A stretch of 64,000 bases of DNA, taken from positions 183,519,801 through 183,583,800 of the forward strand of contig JAIOJX010000025.1 of assembly GCA_022376925.1 (NCBI GenBank). Direction: 5' to 3'. The notes beneath the pieces were generated by a model, which was not told the DNA's origin, did not search any database, and was given only the letters and a program-made list of their open reading frames with translations. The stretch is from Tragulus kanchil (Eukaryota; Chordata; Mammalia; Artiodactyla; Tragulidae). Below are positions 21,985-32,704 of this stretch, piece by piece. Each line of letters begins with the position of its first letter. Positions within the stretch are counted from its first letter, which is position 1. The position numbers and the translations under genes were made by a program.

Positions 21985-22157
21985 GGGGGCTTCCCTGGTG
22001 GTTCGGTGCTTAAGGGTCTGCCTTCCAATGCAAGGGATAATGGGTGTGATCCCTGGTCTGGGAACTAAGATCCCACTTGCCTCAGGGCAACTAAGCACAC
22101 GCCCCAACCACTGAGCCCTCACTCTGGAGCACACACACCATACCTAGAGAAGCCCTC
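21985..22157 (+). mobile_element. CHR SINE, cut at the D7 junction
   Basis: GGGGGCTTCCCTGGTGGTTC, GGTCTGGGAACTAAGATCCC and GGGCAACTAAGCACACGCCC define a CHR SINE. Its 3' third is missing because copy 1 of D7 ends inside it. The full form is at 23125. Confidence 0.8.
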
Positions 22158-22268
22158 GTCACCTTCCCGATTCCCACTAACAGTTAAGCGTATTAGTGAC
22201 CACTGTCCCTGGAGTTGCCCTGGATCTCAATCTAGAGGCGGAGGTGCACTCATTGGAACTCAGCTGAA

Positions 22269-22414
22269 CAACAGCGATTTATGGAGCATTTCGTGTGTGC
22301 TGGAAACTCTGCTAAGAAATTTACATGCGTCAGCTCATGAACCCCTCACTTTGCAGAGGAGGCCACGGATGCTCAGAAAGTGACTTAGGCCAAAATCACA
22401 CAGGTAGTAAAGGA
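22269..22414 (-). mobile_element. MIR left part, D7 second copy
   Basis: Same fragment as 21130-21275. The right part is at about 22670-22732. Confidence 0.65.
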
Positions 22415-22616
22415 CAAGGTGATGCAGTGGTAAAGAATCCACCTGCCAATGCAAGAGACGTGGGTTCGATCCCTAGGTCGGGGAGATCTTCCTGGAGAAG
22501 GAAATGGTAACCCACTCCAGCATTCTTGCCTGGAGAATCCCATGGACAGAGGAGCCTGGAGGCTACAGTCCATGGGGTTGCACAGAGGTGGACATGGCTG
22601 AGCATGCATGCACCAT
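22415..22616 (+). mobile_element. Bov-tA SINE, D7 second copy
   Basis: Same insertion as 21276-21475, displaced by 1,139 bp. Confidence 0.88.
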
Positions 22617-23124
22617 CTCTCTCCAAATGAGCTGGAGCTGGGATGAAGTAGTTTGATAGCGATCAAGTTAAAGACAAAGCTGGGTCTGAACCCAGGTAGC
22701 AGACCCAGAACTGCCTAAACCACACTGCTTCCTTTAAAAACAAGCCAATGAGAAGTACCCCCAAATAAAACGACAAATTAGCATTTGTATCAGCCCCTCC
22801 ACCCAAATTTCAAAACAAGGCCAACCAGGACATAGTCTAGTGTTTGGAATCTTCAACCCCCAAAGTACAGAGCCCACATGCACGTGGTCGCCCCACACTT
22901 CCTCTCACACATCATGATTGTAGGTTTTCTGTGGTGAAAAACCTGGGAGAAGGTGATCACTTCAATGCTGCATTTCAGCAGGAATTGCCCAGCAAAGCAG
23001 GATATAGGCTCCCTGCTGCCCAGCAAGCTCTAGGGACTTGAGAAGCACTTGATCATGGGAAGTTTTTTCAATTCACAGTAGCTAATGATGCCCAGGGCTG
23101 TGCATTGTTATCCGTGGTCATAGT

Positions 23125-23605
23125 GGGGGCTTCCCTGGTGGTTCGGTGCTTAAGGGTCTGCCTTCCAATGCAAGGGATAATGGGTGTGATCCCTGGTCTG
23201 GGAACTAAGATCCCACTTGCCTCAGGGCAACTAAGCACACACGCCCCAACCACTGAGCCCTCACTCTGGAGCACACACACCATACCTAGAGAAGCCCTCG
23301 CGTCACAGTGAAACATCCCACATGCCACAACAAAGACCTGATGCACCCAGGTAAAGAAATAAGTTAAAAGTGAAAGGGTTCATCGTTCAGTGGTGTCGAA
23401 TTCTTTGCAACCCCACGGACTGTAGCCCTCCGGGCTCCTCTGTCGATGGACCTCTCCAGGCAAGAATACTGGAGTGGGTAGCCAATTCCTTCTCTAAGGG
23501 ATCTTCCTGACTCAGGGATCAAACCCCGGTCTCCTGCACTGCAGGCAAATTCTTTACTTTCTGAGCCACCAGGGAAGCCCTGAATAAATAAATATAAAAA
23601 AAATA
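23125..23605 (+). mobile_element. CHR SINE interrupted by a Bov-tA in its tail
   Basis: The CHR body runs 23125-23367 (head GGGGGCTTCCCTGGTGGTTC, end CAAAGACCTGATGCACCCAG, then GTAAAGAAATAAGTTAAAA). It resumes after the Bov-tA with TGAATAAATAAATATAAAAA to about 23605. The tail is thus split, dating the Bov-tA after the CHR. Confidence 0.8.
23370..23581 (-). mobile_element. Bov-tA SINE nested in the CHR tail
   Basis: Minus-strand Bov-tA: GTGAAAGGGTTCATCGTTCA, GCAACCCCACGGACTGTAGC, GAATACTGGAGTGGGTAGCC, GGTCTCCTGCACTGCAGGCA, ending in GAGCCACCAGGGAAGCCC. It is full length with both tRNA head and Bov-A body. Confidence 0.88.
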
Positions 23606-23639
23606 ATAGGCAGTGCTGACTGCCACATTCCTCAAATGC

Positions 23640-23775
23640 TTCAAGGATCTTTTATTATCCCCTTTAATTTTTATCACAAGGCAGTGATGATGTAGTACTG
23701 AGTCCCTTGTACAGATGAGGAAGTGAAGGTCCTGTTTACCATTCTAGGCACAAGCTAAGACCCAAGAGTGTTCTC
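23640..23775 (-). mobile_element. MIR fragment, antisense
   Basis: TTATTATCCCCTTTAATTTT followed by GTACAGATGAGGAAGTGAAG is the reversed MIR core. The second copy lies at about 24734-24870 in D8. Confidence 0.6.
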
Positions 23776-24219
23776 ACTGAACTCTTGTGTGCTTTCTACT
23801 ATTGAGCATATCCAGCTGCCTTCCAGTCTCTCCAATATCTCCTTGGGACCCAGGAGAACTTTCCCCATGGGTCTCTCCCAGCAGAGAAACAGTTCCTAAA
23901 TAAATTGGGAAACACATATTTCCTATAGATGAAGAATATGGCCATCATGGCCCTGGATGTCACCTAGGTTTCCCGAAGGCGTTATCAGTCACCTTCCTCT
24001 CCCACATCATGATTGTAGGTTTTCTGTGGTGAAAAACCTGGGAGAAGGTGATCACTTCAATGCTGCATTTCAGCAGGAATTGCCCAGCAAAGCAGGATAT
24101 AGGCTCCCTGCTGCCCAGCAAGCTCTAGGGACTTGAGAAGCACTTGATCATGGGAAGTTTTTTCAATTCACAGTAGCTAATGATGCCCAGGGCTGTGCAT
24201 TGTTATCCGTGGTCATAGT

Positions 24220-24699
24220 GGGGGCTTCCCTGGTGGTTCGGTGCTTAAGGGTCTGCCTTCCAATGCAAGGGATAATGGGTGTGATCCCTGGTCTGGGAAC
24301 TAAGATCCCACTTGCCTCAGGGCAACTAAGCACACACGCCCCAACCACTGAGCCCTCACTCTGGAGCACACACACCATACCTAGAGAAGCCCTCGCGTCA
24401 CAGTGAAACATCCCACATGCCACAACAAAGACCTGATGCACCCAGGTAAAGAAATAAGTTAAAAGTGAAAGGGTTCATCGTTCAGTGGTGTCGAATTCTT
24501 TGCAACCCCACGGACTGTAGCCCTCCGGGCTCCTCTGTCGATGGACCTCTCAGGCAAGAATACTGGAGTGGGTAGCCAATTCCTTCTCTAAGGGATCTTC
24601 CTGACTCAGGGATCAAACCCCGGTCTCCTGCACTGCAGGCAAATTCTTTACTTTCTGAGCCACCAGGGAAGCCCTGAATAAATAAATATAAAAAAAATA
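24220..24699 (+). mobile_element. CHR SINE with nested Bov-tA, D8 second copy
   Basis: Duplicated with D8. The Bov-tA occupies about 24464-24675 on the minus strand inside the CHR tail. Confidence 0.85.
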
Positions 24700-25083
24700 A
24701 TAGGCAGTGCTGACTGCCACATTCCTCAAATGCTTCAAGGATCTTTTATTATCCCCTTTAATTTTTATCACAAGGCAGTGATGATGTAGTACTGAGTCCC
24801 TTGTACAGATGAGGAAGTGAAGGTCCTGTTTACCATTCTAGGCACAAGCTAAGACCCAAGAGTGTTCTCACTGAACTCTTGTGTGCTTTCTACTATTGAG
24901 CATATCCAGCTGCCTTCCAGTCTCTCCAATATCTCCTTGGGACCCAGGAGAACTTTCCCCATGGGTCTCTCCCAGCAGAGAAACAGTTCCTAAATAAATT
25001 GGGAAACACATATTTCCTATAGATGAAGAATATGGCCATCATGGCCCTGGATGTCACCTAGGTTTCCCGAAGGCGTTATCAGT

Positions 25084-25916
25084 GTCTTTAACCAGAAGGG
25101 TCTATGCTGGTCACCAGGGGCGGGGAGCCTGTGGGGACAATTCTGTGACCTGCCCAGAAAAGGAACAGAGGACAAACAAGCCTAGCTTGACACAGAGGCC
25201 GAGCAGACAGCCTACGGAGGGTTGTTTCTGTACAAGACGGGGGAGGAAGTCACGCACCAGGTGGGACTAAGAGCAGAATGAGCGTGCAGAGGCCTTGAGA
25301 CCCCATCCCTCCCCTCAGTTTGCCTTCTCTGTCTCAGAAATGAGTGAACTGGCAAATCTATTTCTCTCCCCTTAGTGATGGGAGGGGGAGCAGGAGGATG
25401 GGGGAGAGGGTATCTGACTCTGACTTTGGAATCGGTCAGCCTGAGGCCTCGTGACTCATCAGCTAGGGCTCTGGGGACTAAGGAAGGGCTCATTTCCAAA
25501 AAAGAGATACGTTCCAGCTCTACTGGTCTTCACTGACTTACTGACCAAGAGGGGATTTCTCACACCTGGCCCTCTTTCCTATTTGAGATTCCACCTAACC
25601 CAAGGAGAAACCGCCTCCCTAGACGGTTGATTTTTCCAGCTGCTGGGGAAACACCTTCACGATGCCCCACAAGGCAGTGGTAGGCACATGAGCTTAGGGA
25701 TGCACAGCCCGACTGCTAGCATTTTCCAGTAAGTCTGCCTGTCTGGGTCCTGTCCTCATCGACAGCAACCCAGTCTTGTAGGAACACACGCCAGTCCCCA
25801 CCAGCAGTCCTCATCAGACCCCCATGGGGAGGGGGCACACCCCCAGCAGGAGAGTGGGGACCGGGGTAGGTGGAGAAACAGCATCAATACAGAAAAGCTT
25901 TCTGAAAGGAAAAGTA
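25084..25916. other. Single-copy sequence
   Basis: No gene or transposon was recognised in this GC-richer stretch. Frames up to 95 residues occur on both strands without recognisable features. Confidence 0.4.
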
Positions 25917-26043
25917 ACAGGGCTTCTCTGCTGGTCCAGCGGTTAGGACCCCTTGCTGCCAGTGCAAGGGACACGGGTTTGATCCCTGGTTGGAGAACTA
26001 AGATCCTGCATGCCACACAGCCAAAAAACAAATAATAAATGAA
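25917..26043 (+). mobile_element. CHR SINE, short form
   Basis: GGGCTTCTCTGCTGGTCCAG, ACGGGTTTGATCCCTGGTTG (B-box region), GAACTAAGATCCTGCATGCC and an ACAAATAATAAATGAAAG tail. The head and tail are present but the central body is short. Confidence 0.78.
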
Positions 26044-26283
26044 AGAGTGGTATATCTTCCCAAACAGAATTATTTCCTGAATTATTATACAGTTAGGTTC
26101 CTCCTCCAAACCCTGCAACTTAAAATAGGTCCAACCACATTCTAAGGTTTATTTGAAAACCCAGCAGAGCATCTTAGACTGAGTTCTTCCCATTTAAAGA
26201 CTTGCAAAGACCAAGTTAAGGGGATGGTTTGGACAGCATTCTGTTTGGGGACATAACTCCCCCCACCACCGAATCTGCATCTG

Positions 26284-26475
26284 TTCACTCAGTCATTCAT
26301 TCCGTAAGTCTTTATTGGGCACCTATCTTGTGCAAGTTTCTGTATTTTGTGCACGTCTCTGTATGAACCTGAGAATTCAGCAGCAACAACAACAACAAAA
26401 AACAAGCCCCCGTCCACAGGGAGATAACCTTCTAATAGGGAACGACATAGGGAATAAACAAGTAAGCACATATTA
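26284..26475 (-). mobile_element. L2 3' end, antisense
   Basis: TTCACTCAGTCATTCATTCC, TTTATTGGGCACCTATCTTG, CCACAGGGAGATAACCTTCT and GGGAATAAACAAGTAAGCAC follow the reversed L2 3' consensus. A CAACAACAACAACAA tract lies within. The second copy is at 27374-27565. Confidence 0.65.
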
Positions 26476-26879
26476 CAGGATTTAAGATAGCTTAGAGATA
26501 CAATCTCTTAGAGCTGAGACACCCTCTGAAAACACGGAGATGGGGAGGGAGAAGGAACGTGTTTTCTAGTAAGGGCTTAGTATAAACCTCCCCTGGAATA
26601 TGTCTTGGTACCTAGAATGAAATTAATCTTCAGAAATGTCTTACATATGCGAATGTAATCGCCAAATTCTACTTTCTCCCTCAGAAATATAAAGCGCACA
26701 GATTGCGGCAAGGTCTCAAGAAAAGGCTGCAGCCCCCAGCCCAGGGCCAGCATGCGTTCTCCCTGCCCAGCTGGCGCTGTGTGCCCAGACTGCGAACGGG
26801 TTAAGGCGACTGCGGGAAGCTCAGAGTGCTGCATAAACAGCGCGCGCCAGACGTTCTAAGCATCCTTCATCTTCCCTAT

Positions 26880-27120
26880 CTCCAGGTCCTTGGCTGTCAA
26901 TCAGCTGTCACTTGCCCGCACATCAGCAGCGCGCACACATCACCAGGCTGTCAGCAAAGCAGCTGATGAGACTCGCTCCAGACTGTCAATCATCTCCATT
27001 TCTCTCCGCCGCTCGGGAAATAGTTGGGCTCCGAGAAACAAAGCCTGGGAGACCATAGCTAGTCGTCAGGCAGCTACTCCTGTACATGAATATAAGATCT
27101 TAAACGAGCACTGATCATAC
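26880..27120. promoter_or_regulatory. Candidate TALE-homeodomain enhancer (PBX-PREP/MEIS sites)
   Basis: Four CTGTCA cores in the same orientation lie at 26894, 26905, 26948 and 26983. The first and last extend to CTGTCAATCA, the reverse complement of TGATTGACAG, the known PBX-PREP/MEIS decamer. The block is free of recognisable transposons, holds several CpGs, and has the compositional look of a conserved non-coding element. Conservation is not shown here, so enhancer function is inference. Confidence 0.4.
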
Positions 27121-27969
27121 GTCACCCCAAGGGAGGGGTGGACAATAAAAAAAAAAGGTTTCCAACCTGAATTATTATACAGTTAGGTTCCTCCTCCAAA
27201 CCCTGCAACTTAAAATAGGTCCAACCACATTCTAAGGTTTATTTGAAAACCCAGCAGAGCATCTTAGACTGAGTTCTTCCCATTTAAAGACTTGCAAAGA
27301 CCAAGTTAAGGGGATGGTTTGGACAGCATTCTGTTTGGGGACATAACTCCCCCCACCACCGAATCTGCATCTGTTCACTCAGTCATTCATTCCGTAAGTC
27401 TTTATTGGGCACCTATCTTGTGCAAGTTTCTGTATTTTGTGCACGTCTCTGTATGAACCTGAGAATTCAGCAGCAACAACAACAACAAAAAACAAGCCCC
27501 CGTCCACAGGGAGATAACCTTCTAATAGGGAACGACATAGGGAATAAACAAGTAAGCACATATTACAGGATTTAAGATAGCTTAGAGATACAATCTCTTA
27601 GAGCTGAGACACCCTCTGAAAACACGGAGATGGGGAGGGAGAAGGAACGTGTTTTCTAGTAAGGGCTTAGTATAAACCTCCCCTGGAATATGTCTTGGTA
27701 CCTAGAATGAAATTAATCTTCAGAAATGTCTTACATATGCGAATGTAATCGCCAAATTCTACTTTCTCCCTCAGAAATATAAAGCGCACAGATTGCGGCA
27801 AGGTCTCAAGAAAAGGCTGCAGCCCCCAGCCCAGGGCCAGCATGCGTTCTCCCTGCCCAGCTGGCGCTGTGTGCCCAGACTGCGAACGGGTTAAGGCGAC
27901 TGCGGGAAGCTCAGAGTGCTGCATAAACAGCGCGCGCCAGACGTTCTAAGCATCCTTCATCTTCCCTAT

Positions 27970-28210
27970 CTCCAGGTCCTTGGCTGTCAATCAGCTGTCA
28001 CTTGCCCGCACATCAGCAGCGCGCACACATCACCAGGCTGTCAGCAAAGCAGCTGATGAGACTCGCTCCAGACTGTCAATCATCTCCATTTCTCTCCGCC
28101 GCTCGGGAAATAGTTGGGCTCCGAGAAACAAAGCCTGGGAGACCATAGCTAGTCGTCAGGCAGCTACTCCTGTACATGAATATAAGATCTTAAACGAGCA
28201 CTGATCATAC
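27970..28210. promoter_or_regulatory. Candidate TALE enhancer, D9 second copy
   Basis: Identical to the block at 26880-27120, with CTGTCAATCA at 27984 and 28073. If D9 is an assembly error this second copy does not exist in the animal. Confidence 0.4.
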
Positions 28211-28246
28211 GTCACCCCAGATGATGTTGGGGTCAGGGGTGGACAG

Positions 28247-29235
28247 GGGGAAGATTGAGAATCTGTTTTATTATTAATTCTACCTCCCCAACCAGACCCT
28301 GATGGATTCACAAAATAAATAAATAAGCACAAGAACATAAAACAATGATAACTTGAAGTTACAGAGCTTATGCTTCAGAAAAACATCAGGCCCGGAAGAT
28401 GGATGACTGCTTGGTTCGAAATTATTCATCATTGATCAGGCAGGCTTTGGGGGAGAGAGTAATTGTTGGATTGCTGGGTTCATTTATCTCCCAGGGAATT
28501 CTGAAACAGCAGCATCTGAGCTCCACTCCTCCACTCTCTGGGAACCACACAGAAAAGCAAGCAAATGCATCAGGACCCCCGGGAACTGGGCTTGCTGGGG
28601 CTAGCAACAGGCGTCCTTATGCTGAACCAGCGAACATTCTGGAACAGCCCCTCATCTATCAAGTAGCCACCTCCTTCATACAAATTATGTATTGAAGATG
28701 CCCCTGCCTCTAAAAACCCACAGTATACAAATCTAAAGAGATGCTCCTGGCAATAAGCTTCAATCAAGTTGTCCTGCTCCCTGGCTTGGCCACTTTTGCA
28801 AAATCCCCACTCATGTACTGGCATAATGAATCAACTCATCTTGCCAAAGATCCAGATACTAAGTTATCTGAAGTCCTGTGAAACAAAGGAAAAAACCAAA
28901 CACCTGTTGCACTCTAATTGCTTCAAAATACACTTAGCAACAATCCAATCTTTTCATAATGTTGATCAAGATTGCTATTACCTATCAATTACCCAACGCT
29001 CTGAAGCGATCGTTCGTACGGAGTGTGACTGGTCCCACTGTCAGCTCCGTGGCTGTGACATTTGGGATGTTTTACCCCCTGACAGATAGATCCTCTCCAC
29101 GTGCAACGTTCATTTCTGAAAACGCACCTCTCGCTGATCTAACCAGACATTAATTGCTGTTGTGCTGACGTATCCATGCCTCTCGGTCTTCTGGCACTAC
29201 TAGCAAATCTGATCTCTGACAAGTTGGCTGAACCT
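28247..29235. other. Repeat-free stretch, possible conserved non-coding DNA
   Basis: About 1 kb without any transposon recognised, unusual for this window. It contains scattered CpGs outside any island (for example GCGATCGTTCGTACGG near 29007) and homeodomain-like TAATTG/ATTAATTG sites (for example near 29148). Frames of 98 and 106 residues occur without recognisable domains. Confidence 0.35.
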
Positions 29236-31430
29236 AATCAGGACAGATCAGCTGTTACCCGAGGTGCCATGGGCTGTAATTTGTGGTTCTTTACAGAGTT
29301 ATCACTCGCCAGGAAGACAAGGAACTATAAATTCTGTCAACATGAATCCCAAACTGTATGTTCAAAGCAGCGGTGGCCTCCCCCGCCCCCAGGCAAACAT
29401 AGCACTTGTCAAATAAATGCTTGAGATAATTGATAAGAGGACATTGGAAGGATGTGGCCAATAGCGCGACTGTGAGAATGTTTTTTTTTTTTTTTAAGGA
29501 AACTTCAGAAGCAAAACATTGCCTGTGAAGTGGGAGTTGTCAAGGATAAAGGCATGCAGGGAAGTGAGGGGTGACAAGAGTCCACAATTCAGTTCCCACC
29601 TATCACTGGGGAACGTGGTTTACATGTGCCTTGCTCTTGAAACAGGCAAATGTCTAGACGTCCTAACCCTTGAAGGAAGCCTCTCGCTGTCTCTGAGTCA
29701 GGCTGCCGCCCGGTGACAGTGCCTCGGGCAGAGGCAGGAAAGACGGTCAGCCTGACAGCCCTGTACGAGTCTCTGAAGACTCCTGTGGTTTTCTTTCCGA
29801 CGCAAAAAGAGGAAATATGAGAGAAAATAAACCTCTTCCTTACTGTATCGCTTTGGTCCATCTTCCAAACAAAATGAAAGGGTTAATGTGGCGTCGTCTT
29901 CAAAAAACTCTGTGGCAAACGCGTCCCACCAGAGGTTGTCGCTGTCCTGCAAAGAGACAGATCATTTATTTAACAGGCAAGAGCGGAAAACATCTCAAAG
30001 AGGAGCAGAGAAAGGGAACAAGGCAGGAAACCCCAGTCGCTAGTGGCTTAGGACTCAGCATATGTGTGTGGGCGTTCTGGAAGGCGCGTGGGCGGGTGTG
30101 TGGTCACTCTTCAAATTAATTGCCTTGAACAGGGACCGAATTCCAACTCAATAAACGGGTTAATGCAAAGCAAAGGCGAATTAATTCTCGGGGACATATT
30201 TGGGGAGATTTAATGAACGAATGCTCGAACACAATGTGACCTGTTTTAAGAAAAGGGTTTGCACTTAATGTAAAATGCATTCAGCCTTTTTTCTCTTCGC
30301 TCTTTTTAAGAGTTCAACTTTACAAACAGAAATCAGGACAGATCAGCTGTTACCCGAGGTGCCATGGGCTGTAATTTGTGGTTCTTTACAGAGTTATCAC
30401 TCGCCAGGAAGACAAGGAACTATAAATTCTGTCAACATGAATCCCAAACTGTATGTTCAAAGCAGCGGTGGCCTCCCCCGCCCCCAGGCAAACATAGCAC
30501 TTGTCAAATAAATGCTTGAGATAATTGATAAGAGGACATTGGAAGGATGTGGCCAATAGCGCGACTGTGAGAATGTTTTTTCTTTTTTTTTTTTAAGGAA
30601 ACTTCAGAAGCAAAACATTGCCTGTGAAGTGGGAGTTGTCAAGGATAAAGGCATGCAGGGAAGTGAGGGGTGACAAGAGTCCACAATTCAGTTCCCACCT
30701 ATCACTGGGGAACGTGGTTTACATGTGCCTTGCTCTTGAAACAGGCAAATGTCTAGACGTCCTAACCCTTGAAGGAAGCCTCTCGCTGTCTCTGAGTCAG
30801 GCTGCCGCCCGGTGACAGTGCCTCGGGCAGAGGCAGGAAAGACGGTCAGCCTGACAGCCCTGTACGAGTCTCTGAAGACTCCTGTGGTTTTCTTTCCGAC
30901 GCAAAAAGAGGAAATATGAGAGAAAATAAACCTCTTCCTTACTGTATCGCTTTGGTCCATCTTCCAAACAAAATGAAAGGGTTAATGTGGCGTCGTCTTC
31001 AAAAAACTCTGTGGCAAACGCGTCCCACCAGAGGTTGTCGCTGTCCTGCAAAGAGACAGATCATTTATTTAACAGGCAAGAGCGGAAAACATCTCAAAGA
31101 GGAGCAGAGAAAGGGAACAAGGCAGGAAACCCCAGTCGCTAGTGGCTTAGGACTCAGCATATGTGTGTGGGCGTTCTGGAAGGCGCGTGGGCGGGTGTGT
31201 GGTCACTCTTCAAATTAATTGCCTTGAACAGGGACCGAATTCCAACTCAATAAACGGGTTAATGCAAAGCAAAGGCGAATTAATTCTCGGGGACATATTT
31301 GGGGAGATTTAATGAACGAATGCTCGAACACAATGTGACCTGTTTTAAGAAAAGGGTTTGCACTTAATGTAAAATGCATTCAGCCTTTTTTCTCTTCGCT
31401 CTTTTTAAGAGTTCAACTTTACAAACAGAA
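29236..31430. repeat. Tandem duplication D10, period about 1,095-1,099 bp
   Basis: Copy 1 is 29236-30330 and copy 2 is 30331-31430, abutted with AA microhomology. The main difference is a T run of about 15 near 29480 that reads as T6-C-T12 in copy 2. The unit is free of recognisable transposons and includes AT-rich homeodomain-like sites such as GCGAATTAATTCTCGG near 30175. Confidence 0.95.
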
Positions 31431-31959
31431 ACCACGGTATTACCACCAGGTTATGGAGACTGCATTTTTAAAAGATAACTTACTCAAGAAGAAAAGAAAG
31501 TTGTGTGTGACCTGTGGCATTCCTCTCTGTGAATATCCCTGTGAAAGACACAGGTATGGCTACTGGGGCTTGTGTGGAAAGAGGAGTTTACCCATAGGCA
31601 CACATCACACGCGGATTGCTTCCTAGGATTGGTTTAAGATGATGGGTGATCGCCAACTCATTACTAAATCAGTTATTAAACACAGAACAGTTCTGCAGAA
31701 GGCAAACCATCCACATGAACTCTATTTATTTGCCTTGGATTGCAAGTAACCCTTGTTCATCCAGAAAATAATTTGAACTGGGCCCTGTTGATGGCCGTTA
31801 ACTGGGCCGTTAATTGATGGCTGCTAATCTTCAAGGGTAAGACAAGGGCTTTCCTGGCAGGGAACTGGGGGCTATGCAAAGTGTTGTGTTTAAAAGGGGG
31901 ATCCTATCTGGGCCTCATTCTCTGTTGCTTTACTCCCAAAGGATTTTCTTTTAATGTTC
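31431..31959. other. Single-copy sequence with a doubled GGCCGTTAA motif
   Basis: No transposon or gene was recognised. GGCCGTTAA occurs at 31793 and 31805, flanked by TTGATGGC on both sides, giving a compact partly palindromic cluster with a TTAATTGAT homeodomain-like site. Confidence 0.35.
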
Positions 31960-32172
31960 ATTTTTATTAGTCAATTTTTATTGGAAGATAGTTGCTTTAC
32001 AATATTGTGTTAGTTTCTGCTACACAGCAAAGTGAATCAGTTATACATATACATATAGCCCCTCTTCTTTTGGATTTCCTTCCCATTTAGGTCACCACAG
32101 AGCAATGAGTATGGTTTCCTCTGCTACACAGTGGAGTCTCATTAGTTATCTATTTTATACACAGTATTGATC
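31960..32172 (-). mobile_element. L1 LINE 3' UTR, antisense
   Basis: TTTTTATTGGAAGATAGTTG, TTCTGCTACACAGCAAAGTG and TCATTAGTTATCTATTTTAT mark the reversed 3' end of a ruminant L1. Confidence 0.85.
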
Positions 32173-32308
32173 ATGAATATACATAAGAATGAGTCCCAAG
32201 TATGAGCCTCCGAGCCTCCGTTTAAACACAGCACTTACACAACTCCCCCAGTTCACTGTTAGGGAAGCCCTTCTCCTGCCCTTGAAGATTAGCATATATA
32301 CGTATTCA

Positions 32309-32704
32309 CAGAAAGAAGGCTGAGTGATGAAGAATTGGTGCCTTTGAATTGTGATGTTGGACAAGACTCTCGAGAATCCCTTGGACGTCAAGGAGATCAA
32401 ACCAGTCCATCCTAAGGAAATCAACCCTGAATAGTCACTGGAAGGACTGATGCTGAAGCGCAAGCTCCAATATTTTGGCCACCTGATGTGGAAAGCCGAC
32501 TCACTGGAAAAGCCCCGGCTGCTGGGAAAGACTGAGGGCAGGAGGAGAAGTGGACGGAGGATGGTGAGACGGCTAGAGAGCATCACTGACGCCATGGACG
32601 TGAATCTGAGCAAACTCCAGGAGAGAGTGAAGAACAGGGGAGCCTGGTGCGCTGCAGTCCATGGGGCTGCAAAGAGCTGGACGCAACGTAGTGGCTGAAT
32701 CAAA
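32309..32704 (+). mobile_element. BovB LINE 3' end
   Basis: Starts at AGAAAGAAGGCTGAGTGATG and covers the whole C-terminal coding tail to GGACGCAACGTAGTGGCTGA. The frame at 32450 keeps 82 residues, including HLMWKADSLEKPRLLGKTEG. The 229-residue antisense frame at 32155-32844 is a by-product of this element. Confidence 0.9.

Larger units (their letters stand above)
21019..23300. repeat. Tandem duplication D7, period about 1,139-1,142 bp
   Basis: Copy 1 is 21019-22157 and copy 2 is 22158-23300. The first 50-60 bp of copy 2 differ from copy 1 at about six positions, while the following kilobase is almost identical. The mismatches are therefore concentrated at the junction. Other differences are a TTTT/CTCTC change near 21474 versus 22615 and one AC unit near the copy 1 end. 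Confidence 0.95.
22898..25083. repeat. Tandem duplication D8, period about 1,095 bp
   Basis: Copy 1 is 22898-23989 and copy 2 is 23993-25083, with a few filler bases. The only notable differences are an A/C change within 10 bp of the start and one C in CTCTCCAGG versus CTCTCAGG. The first 400 bp are shared with D7, giving three copies from 21758, 22898 and 23993. Confidence 0.95.
26076..28246. repeat. Tandem duplication D9, period about 1,090 bp
   Basis: Copy 1 is 26076-27144 followed by about 20 bp of filler with an A run (27145-27165), and copy 2 is 27166-28245. Close to its end copy 1 has lost 11 bases compared with copy 2 (GTCACCCCAAGGGAGGGG against GTCACCCCAGATGATGTTGG onward). The unit contains an L2 end and the CTGTCA-rich regulatory candidate. 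Confidence 0.95.
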
